Assembly (NCBI GenBank): GCA_030065915.1
Contig: JASJCQ010000008.1
Span: 124,001-188,000, forward strand
Length of the DNA stretch: 64,000 nucleotides
Reading direction: 5' to 3'
Source of the DNA: Woeseiaceae bacterium
GTDB lineage: Bacteria > Pseudomonadota > Gammaproteobacteria > Steroidobacterales > Woeseiaceae
Part shown: positions 58,499 through 64,000 of the stretch, in pieces
How positions within the stretch are numbered: the first letter of the stretch is position 1
How the letters are laid out: each line of letters begins with the position of its first letter
Notes under the pieces: generated by a model
Database searches by the model: none
Told to the model about the DNA's origin: nothing
What the model saw: only the letters and a program-made list of their open reading frames with translations
Position numbers and translations under genes: made by a program

Positions 58499-59412
58499 CG
58501 ATCCTCCTAAAACAGGAGCATCAGCCCGACGGACGCTGTAACTTTTCGTCCGTAGATCTCGAATGGCCTGGGGTTTGCTGACTCATCAGATTCAACCTTC
58601 CCTGGTCCTTGCAGCCACGATCCGGAATCCTTCCCGGAGCCTCTTGCGAATTCGCGTGACTGCGCCCAAGCAATCCTGCCAGCGCCGGTAACTCAGTGCC
58701 GTGAATGCCTTCACAGTTAGAAGCAATCTGCTTCTTAGAGATGCCGGCCCGATCCATTCGGTCCACTACGTACCAAGCAAGTGCTGTGCCAGCCCGGGAA
58801 AAACTCGGTAAAAAAACCTTTTTTCTTCTGAAAAACAGATAGTTAGGGGTTTTCTTCCGCCGGGCGAGCGACGAGTATATTGTCAAGTCAATGTCGTCAG
58901 TTCCGCACAAGCCGCGGTTACGGAATCGCTAAGCTACTGATTTGTAAAGAGGTCGCAACTGTCGCAGAAGGGAGACAGGGTGCCGTGAATGCTGCGGCAC
59001 CAACAAACAACCAATTGCCTTTGCTACTTCACCGGCTTTCTAGCTCAGGCCCCGAAATAGCCACAAAAGTCGCGCAATCGATCCATCGGTGATCACCGCT
59101 CCGGTTATCGGCAAAAATTTTTTTTCCTGGTGCAGCGCCTCGCAGAAAGGGCTCCGGTGTGCGGATCAGGCGGTGTTTTCGCGCCATGCTGTCGTGCTTT
59201 TGAGACATTACATCGCCAATTTTCGGTCTCTATACTTTTGCTCGTTGCTAACCTGCGGCGAGTTGCGTTTGGGCATATCGGCCGCAGAGACAAGCGTTTT
59301 TTTAAGACTTGGGAGTGTGATGGCGTTAACAGCATGCGGCTCGCGTCCTGTTCACCATTACAAGCTGGCTGGAAACACGCGCGGCGCGTGCGTTTCCAAG
59401 AGAGGAAAAGCG
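58458..59412. other. Long intergenic region between divergent envelope genes
   Basis: About 955 bp. It holds the sigma-54 promoter and a 300 nt structured leader on the minus strand. Its hairpins include AGAAGCA/TGCTTCT near 58735-58719, GGACG/CGTCC near 58550-58530 and CTCCT/AGGAG near 58518-58504. On the plus side it carries the GGTGCCG hairpin at 58979-59001 and an ill-defined leader of the 931-residue gene. A 13 bp direct repeat GTGCCGTGAATGC occurs at 58696 and 58980. No convincing long ORF is present. Confidence 0.6.
58775..58791 (-). promoter_or_regulatory. Sigma-54 (RpoN) promoter
   Basis: On the minus strand TGGCACAGCACTTGCTT matches the -24/-12 consensus (TGGCAC-N5-TTGCT, with exactly 10 bp between GG and GC). 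It would start transcription near 58765, giving a leader of about 300 nt to the cytochrome operon. No RpoN activator binding site can be named. Confidence 0.8.
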
Positions 59413-62208
59413 ATGAACACGTTTTCACGAATCAGAAAGGATGGATCCTTGGGACTGCGGACCGTACTGACAATATGCGCGTCCTTATTTATCGTTGCCT
59501 GCGACGGAGCTAATCAGGGTGTGCAGATCGGCAACGGCCAGACGCCGGATCCGGTCGTCATCGATTTCCCGATTGCCTACATCCGAGCACCGATACCCGT
59601 CGATGACAACGGCGAGTTCGAGCAGACGGACCTGCGTGAGCAGATAACGTTCGACGTCGGCTCTGACCTTTTCTTCCGCGATCGCGCCTCCCCGACCGCC
59701 CTCGATGTCAACATCACCGAACGCTTCACCGGTGGCATGGGCGCCGTGCGCGATATTGAGATTGACTACGACGCGAGCCGCCTGCTGTTTTCGATGCGCG
59801 GTCCTTTCGACCCGAACCTGGACGAAGAAGACCAGCCGACCTGGAATATCTGGCAGTACACCTTCGAGACCGATGAACTCGTGCGAGTCATTCCGTCTGA
59901 CCTGACGGCTGAGATCGGCCACGACATCATGCCGAAGTACCTTCCGGACGGACGCATCATTTTCGCGTCAACGCGGCAGGTTCGCTCGCAGGCGGTTCTG
60001 CTCGACGAGGGCAAGCCTGGTTTCGTCGCTATTGACGAAGACGAAAACGAATACGCATTCACGATTCACATCATGAACGACGACGGCAGCAGCATCGAGC
60101 AGCTGACCTTCAACCAGAGTCACGACCTCGACCCGACGGTCATGTCGGATGGCAAGATCGTCTTCAGCCGCTGGGACAACGCCGGACCGAACAACGCCGT
60201 AGACCTGTACCGAATGAACCCGGATGGTTCGGAGTTAGAGTTGCTGTATGGCAAGGAAAGTCACGACACGGGCACCAACGGCGCGACGATCCAGTTCACC
60301 CAGCCTCGCGAGCTGGAAGACGGAAACATCCTGACGCTGATTCGACCCTTTACAGACACCGAGGGTGGCGGCGAGCTGATCACGATCAACACGACCAACT
60401 ACGTCGAGAATACACAGCCAGTCGTGACCAACGCGGGCGGTACCGGGCCTGCTCAGGCGGACGCAACCATCAATGAAGTACTGACCCAGGCGGGTGCGTC
60501 ACCCGGCGGTCGCTATGCATCGGCCTACCCGATCCAGGATGGCACGGGCCGCATGCTCGTCGGCTGGTCGCAGTGCCGGCTGATCGAAATCCTGCCGGAC
60601 GATGGCGACGACGCGACCGAGGATACGCGAATCGTACCCTGTACGGACGATCGTCTCGCCAACCTGATCGTAATCGATCCCGACGATCCGGTTACGCCTG
60701 CCGAGGGCGATTTCATCGTTGCACCGCCGCTGTACGGCATCTGGATCTACGACCCGCGTGACGAGACCCAGCTGCCGGTCGTCATCGGCGAAGAGGGCTT
60801 CATGTTCACCGAGGTCGTATCCGGCGATCCGCGTGCCCGGCAGGTCGTCATTCCCGATGGAAACAATGACTTCCCGCTCGACCCGACGCTGAAAGACAAC
60901 GCCGAGGCTGTTCTGAATATCCGCAGTGTTTACGACTTTAACGGCACCACCGGCGTCGACATCGCAGCGCTTGCGAATCCCGCCATTACGCCTGCGGCGG
61001 CGCGACCCGCCCGCTGGCTTCGTATTGAAAAGCCCGTGTCTTTCCCGGACGAAGACACGCTGGATATCGACAACACAGCATTCGGCATTAGCCAGGCCAA
61101 CGGGATGCGGGAGATTCTCGGGTATGCCGAGATCGCACCGGACGGGTCGGTGCTGACCAAGGTGCCGGCCAACGTCGCGTTTGCAATAACGATCCTCGAC
61201 GAACGCGGTCATCGAATCTCGCCGCGTCACCAGAACTGGCTTTCCGCGCGGCCCGGGCAGGAGCTCAAGTGCACGGGCTGTCACGTACCGGGCCAGGGTA
61301 TCTCGCACGGCAGGGCCGATGCATTCGACACGGCGTGGGCGGGAGCGCCGGCTGGCGTAGTCGAATTCCCGGGCACCGATCCACGCTGGTTCATCAACGA
61401 GGTCGGCGACACGATGGCCGAAACCTTCGCCAAGGCGTCCTGCGAGGGCACCGGCGCCTGCGACGCCATCGCACTGTCTGTAAACATCGAGTACAACGAT
61501 TTCTGGGCGGCCGATCCGGCGATCGCCGCCAACAACGGCTACGTGTCCTGGCGTTACACGCGCACGTCGCCATCGTCACCGGACATCCCGATCGGCGAAG
61601 GCTCGAACATTGCTACGCCGAGCCCGACCACGACGGATTGCGAAAACAGCTGGTCCGCATTGTGTCGAATCGTCATCAACTACGAGACGATCATCCACCC
61701 GATCTGGCAGCTGTCCCGGCCGGTTACGACGATTGATCCCATCACCGGTCTTGAAGTCCCGGTGCTCGACGCGATGGGCAACCCCGTAGACAACATGTGT
61801 GTCAACTGCCATTCACCGATCAACCCGGCGGACGATACGGTGCGCGTACCTGCAGGCCAGCTTGAGCTGCAGGACGGCCAATCGCCGGACGAGCCGGATC
61901 ACTTCCTGTCCTACCGCGAGCTGCTGGTGGGTGATAATCTTCAGGAAGTGGTTGGTGGTGTGCTTGTCGATGCGCAGCAGGTCATCGGTCAGGATGTCGA
62001 CGGAAACGACATTCTCGCACCGATCCCGATCAACTCGCCGGCAACGATTGGCGGAGCGCGATTCTCGGGAGACTTTTTCGATCGGTTCGCAGATCCTGCG
62101 AATTCTCACTACAACCTCTTGTCGGAAGCAGAAAGACGCTTGATTGCAGAGTGGCTGGATATTGGCGGCCAGTACTACAACAACCCGTTTGATGCGCCGA
62201 TGAACTAG
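59413..62208 (+). CDS. Diheme propeller lipoprotein, hydrazine-synthase-alpha-like
   Basis: A 931-residue envelope protein. The start at 59413 (MNTFSRIRK) has AGAGAGGA upstream and gives a lipoprotein signal with Cys30 (FIVACDGA); the frame is open further upstream but without a proper signal. WD40-like (PD40) propeller repeats follow (DIMPKYLPDGRIIFASTRQ, HDLDPTVMSDGKIVFSRWD). Two c-type heme motifs, CTGCH at 620-624 and CVNCH at 796-800, sit in the C-terminal half. The layout (propeller plus cytochrome) resembles the hydrazine synthase alpha subunit family; hydrazine synthesis itself is not implied, since the other subunits are absent. Confidence 0.75.
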   Translation: MNTFSRIRKDGSLGLRTVLTICASLFIVACDGANQGVQIGNGQTPDPVVIDFPIAYIRAPIPVDDNGEFEQTDLREQITFDVGSDLFFRDRASPTALDVNITERFTGGMGAVRDIEIDYDASRLLFSMRGPFDPNLDEEDQPTWNIWQYTFETDELVRVIPSDLTAEIGHDIMPKYLPDGRIIFASTRQVRSQAVLLDEGKPGFVAIDEDENEYAFTIHIMNDDGSSIEQLTFNQSHDLDPTVMSDGKIVFSRWDNAGPNNAVDLYRMNPDGSELELLYGKESHDTGTNGATIQFTQPRELEDGNILTLIRPFTDTEGGGELITINTTNYVENTQPVVTNAGGTGPAQADATINEVLTQAGASPGGRYASAYPIQDGTGRMLVGWSQCRLIEILPDDGDDATEDTRIVPCTDDRLANLIVIDPDDPVTPAEGDFIVAPPLYGIWIYDPRDETQLPVVIGEEGFMFTEVVSGDPRARQVVIPDGNNDFPLDPTLKDNAEAVLNIRSVYDFNGTTGVDIAALANPAITPAAARPARWLRIEKPVSFPDEDTLDIDNTAFGISQANGMREILGYAEIAPDGSVLTKVPANVAFAITILDERGHRISPRHQNWLSARPGQELKCTGCHVPGQGISHGRADAFDTAWAGAPAGVVEFPGTDPRWFINEVGDTMAETFAKASCEGTGACDAIALSVNIEYNDFWAADPAIAANNGYVSWRYTRTSPSSPDIPIGEGSNIATPSPTTTDCENSWSALCRIVINYETIIHPIWQLSRPVTTIDPITGLEVPVLDAMGNPVDNMCVNCHSPINPADDTVRVPAGQLELQDGQSPDEPDHFLSYRELLVGDNLQEVVGGVLVDAQQVIGQDVDGNDILAPIPINSPATIGGARFSGDFFDRFADPANSHYNLLSEAERRLIAEWLDIGGQYYNNPFDAPMN

Positions 62209-62250
62209 GCAGCCGGGAAGGCTGTACGAGCGATAGTAAAGGGCGATGCA

Positions 62251-63000
62251 TTGAAGAAAGGTTTGACGCTGGCGCTGGCCGCGATATTCCTTGCCTGCGT
62301 GCTACCGGGAGTAGCCGCTGCTGCAAAGGAATACCGTCGAGTTGCCGTGGCCGATCCTTACCTCGAAATGCATACCGGGCCCGGTCGCGGTTACCCGAAG
62401 TTCCACATCGTCGACCGCGGCGAGACGATCGAGATCCTGAAACAGCGCACGACCTGGTTTCTCGTCAGGGATGCACAGGGTGACGAAGGCTGGGTCGACC
62501 AGGCGCAGATGCAGCAGACGCTGAAACCCGACGGTTCGCAGACGACCTTCGAATCTGCGCAGCAGGAAGACTTTACGAACGCGCGCTGGGAGATGGGCGT
62601 ACTCGCCGGAGACTTCGGCGGGGCCAACGTCGTGTCCGTTTACGGCGGCTACTCGCTGAATCCGTACATCTCGCTGGAGCTCTGGGGCTCACAGGTCCTG
62701 GGCAACTTCTCCAACGCATGGACCGGCAGCATCAATATCGTCCATGAGGCATTTCCGGACTGGCGCGTGTCGCCGTTCATGACTCTCGGTGCCGGTGCCA
62801 TACGCACCGAACCGAAATCGACGATCGTCCAGGGCGACGATCGCACAGACCAGCTCGGTCACGTCGGTGGCGGCTTTCGCATATACGCGACGCGCCGGTT
62901 CCTGCTGCGGGCCGAGTACAAAAGCTACGTCGTGTTTACCAGTCGCGATGACAACGAGGAAGTAGAAGAATGGAAAGTCGGTTTCGCGTTCTTTTTCTGA
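62251..63000 (+). CDS. SH3-domain outer-membrane barrel protein
   Basis: A 249-residue protein with a signal peptide (about 1-25). A bacterial SH3 domain (about 29-88; LEMHTGPGRGYPKFHIVDRGE, EGWVDQ) precedes beta-strands ending in aromatic residues (VGFAFFF). The SH3 part may bind peptidoglycan or protein. The start is TTG at 62251. It overlaps the next gene by 31 bp. Confidence 0.75.
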   Translation: MKKGLTLALAAIFLACVLPGVAAAAKEYRRVAVADPYLEMHTGPGRGYPKFHIVDRGETIEILKQRTTWFLVRDAQGDEGWVDQAQMQQTLKPDGSQTTFESAQQEDFTNARWEMGVLAGDFGGANVVSVYGGYSLNPYISLELWGSQVLGNFSNAWTGSINIVHEAFPDWRVSPFMTLGAGAIRTEPKSTIVQGDDRTDQLGHVGGGFRIYATRRFLLRAEYKSYVVFTSRDDNEEVEEWKVGFAFFF

Positions 63001-63650
63001 TCACCGCGATGATCAGCCTGTCGGGCTGCGCGGCGACCAAGAACCTGTTCGGGTTCGGCAACGAAGAGGCGCCGCCGCCGTCGTCGGAGCCGCCTGGACA
63101 GGTTGTCGATCCTGAGGTGGAACGCCGCGAGATCAAGGAACCCCGTATCGACCGGGAGGACTTCGAGCTCGGCGCCTTCATCGGCATCCTGAACATCGAG
63201 GACTTCGGTTCCGACGTCGTGTACGGGGCAAAGCTCGCTTACCACGTCACCGAAGGTTTCTTCGTCGAGGCATCGGTCGGCCAGAGTGAGGCAGGCCTGA
63301 CGAGCTTCGAACAGCTGAGTGGTGGCGCTCGACTCATCGAGGACAGCGAGCGAACGCTGACGTATTACAACCTGAGCCTGGGCTACAACATCCTGCCCGG
63401 CGAGGTCTTTATCGGGGAAGGTCGTGCGTACAACACGAACCTTTACCTGGTCGCAGGACTGGGATCCACCCAGTTCGCCGGTGACGACCGTTTCTCGGTG
63501 TCTTATGGCGCGGGCTATCGTTTCCTTCTGACCGACTCGGTCGCGTTGCACCTCGACTTCCGCGACCACCTGTACGACATCGACTTGTTCGGTGAAGAAA
63601 AAACCGTGCACAACCTCGAGGGAACGTTTGGTATCACGGTCTTTTTCTGA
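62970..63650 (+). CDS. Outer-membrane beta-barrel lipoprotein
   Basis: A 226-residue protein with a lipoprotein signal (ISLSGCAAT; Cys near 20), a Pro-rich linker and a beta-barrel domain of the kind called outer-membrane beta-barrel domain (EDFELGAFIGILNIEDFGS, TFGITVFF at the end). Cotranscribed with the SH3 protein, in a different frame over 31 bp. Function unknown; probably paired with the SH3 protein at the outer membrane. Confidence 0.75.
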   Translation: MESRFRVLFLITAMISLSGCAATKNLFGFGNEEAPPPSSEPPGQVVDPEVERREIKEPRIDREDFELGAFIGILNIEDFGSDVVYGAKLAYHVTEGFFVEASVGQSEAGLTSFEQLSGGARLIEDSERTLTYYNLSLGYNILPGEVFIGEGRAYNTNLYLVAGLGSTQFAGDDRFSVSYGAGYRFLLTDSVALHLDFRDHLYDIDLFGEEKTVHNLEGTFGITVFF

Positions 63651-63742
63651 GGATAAAGAAACAGTTAAGACGCGTTTGGCATAACGCGCGTCTTTGAGAA
63701 TAGGATCACAGTTCCCGGACTTGGACCGGGATAGAGTGGGGT

Positions 63743-63985
63743 ATGGCAATGAAAGTATCGACAATTTCACGCATTTCGCTGGTACTGCTGGCCGTTCTGG
63801 GCCTCTCTGCCTGCGGCAACATCGAGCCCTGGGTCAAGCCTTATGAGCGTGACCGGCTTGCAGACCCGATCATGGCACTGGACGGCGATCCAGTGTCCTC
63901 GTCCTACCTCAAGCACGTGTACGAATCGCGTGAAGGTGCACGAGGCGGTGAAGGTGCTGCCGGCGGCGGCTGCGGCTGCAACTAG
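63743..63985 (+). CDS. DUF4266 lipoprotein with C-terminal GGGCGCN
   Basis: An 80-residue lipoprotein (LLAVLGLSACGNIEPWVKPYERDRLA). The family has the conserved WVKPYERxxLAxPxM segment and ends in a glycine-rich tail with two cysteines (GGGCGCN). DUF4266 genes usually sit before DUF3570 genes, often with thioredoxin and ApbE genes; a start codon after the stop (63997) fits this. The Cys-Gly-Cys tail may be modified or bind a metal. Confidence 0.8.
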   Translation: MAMKVSTISRISLVLLAVLGLSACGNIEPWVKPYERDRLADPIMALDGDPVSSSYLKHVYESREGARGGEGAAGGGCGCN

Positions 63986-63996
63986 GAGGCTCCGAT

Positions 63997-64000
63997 ATGT
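63997..64000 (+). CDS. Start of a further gene (cut by the edge)
   Basis: ATG at 63997 with AGGAGG 12 to 7 nt upstream. Only one codon is inside the window; a DUF3570 protein is the usual neighbour of DUF4266, but this cannot be seen. Confidence 0.35.

Noticed and set aside
58521..58910. A 129-codon minus-strand frame over the sigma-54 promoter region
   Set aside because: Its composition is not protein-like, it has no ribosome-binding site, and it covers the promoter and structured leader.
58696..58992. A 13 bp direct repeat GTGCCGTGAATGC at two places in the long intergenic region
   Set aside because: Only two copies 284 bp apart and one forms part of a hairpin; could be chance or a weak regulator site, no support for either.
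59088..59129. Palindrome CGGTGATCACCG followed by T-rich tract as a terminator or sRNA end
   Set aside because: The T tract is about 20 nt away from the palindrome and the closer stem is weak.

Overview
The window is a chromosomal segment of a fairly GC-rich gammaproteobacterium. Support for this is the aroQ-accB-accC cluster, prmA with a zinc-ribbon partner, a DsbD-type electron importer, msrP-msrQ, a PA0069-type radical SAM gene behind a LexA box, and very dense short-gap operons. The mix of marine-type enzymes (KorAB with FdxA, a subfamily I haloalkane dehalogenase, planctomycete-like DUF1501/cytochrome genes) suggests a marine or sediment lineage such as Woeseiaceae. That placement is inference. 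The first gene is cut by the left edge and a gene probably starts at the right edge. I see no tRNA, rRNA, CRISPR array, prophage or intact insertion sequence.

Layout. 1-6.9 kb (minus strand): zinc-ribbon protein, prmA, the accC-accB-aroQ cluster, a TlpA-like thioredoxin and a DsbD with two N-terminal alpha domains. 7.1-9.2 kb: groES-groEL behind a perfect CIRCE operator. 9.5-10.2 kb: an outer-membrane barrel with two tandem terminators. 10.5-15.4 kb: a three-gene phosphorelay operon (hybrid kinase, REC-GGDEF-EAL protein, Hpt protein). 15.5-21.1 kb: a PBP-like secreted protein, msrQ-msrP, a small membrane protein, a FrnE-like DsbA and an epoxide-hydrolase-like enzyme.

21.1-24.6 kb holds the most striking locus. 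It is a complete T-box riboswitch with an ATC isoleucine specifier, a canonical antiterminator bulge and an intrinsic terminator, placed directly before an isoleucyl-tRNA synthetase. The synthetase is long, of the IleRS2 kind, and its HIGH signature is rearranged to GIHH. T-boxes are a hallmark of Gram-positive bacteria and are unexpected in a gammaproteobacterium; the GxHH form of IleRS2 has been linked to extreme mupirocin resistance. Leader and gene look like a unit acquired together.

24.6-52.9 kb is mostly housekeeping and accessory metabolism: murI, an M49-like peptidase, folE, msrA, an M23 peptidase, a TPR/TonB-like protein, a LexA-boxed radical SAM gene, a GGDEF-EAL protein with an HDOD protein, mscS, a DMT transporter, a dopachrome-tautomerase-like propeller, rhomboid and sirtuin genes, a 24-residue membrane peptide, Nudix and MBL enzymes, korAB diverging from fdxA, a haloalkane dehalogenase, and a phospholipid operon (cdsA, plsC, CDP-alcohol transferase). 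Two related intergenic repeats begin exactly at the stop codons of the HDOD and fdxA genes.

53-64 kb is a cell-envelope cluster. A three-gene minus-strand operon encodes a monoheme DUF1588-like protein, a diheme LamG lipoprotein and a Tat-exported DUF1501-like protein. It lies behind a perfect sigma-54 promoter and a structured leader with a coupled small ORF. Diverging from it is a diheme propeller lipoprotein resembling the hydrazine synthase alpha family, followed by an SH3-barrel protein, a barrel lipoprotein and a DUF4266 lipoprotein. Together they look like an uncharacterised secreted or surface redox system.
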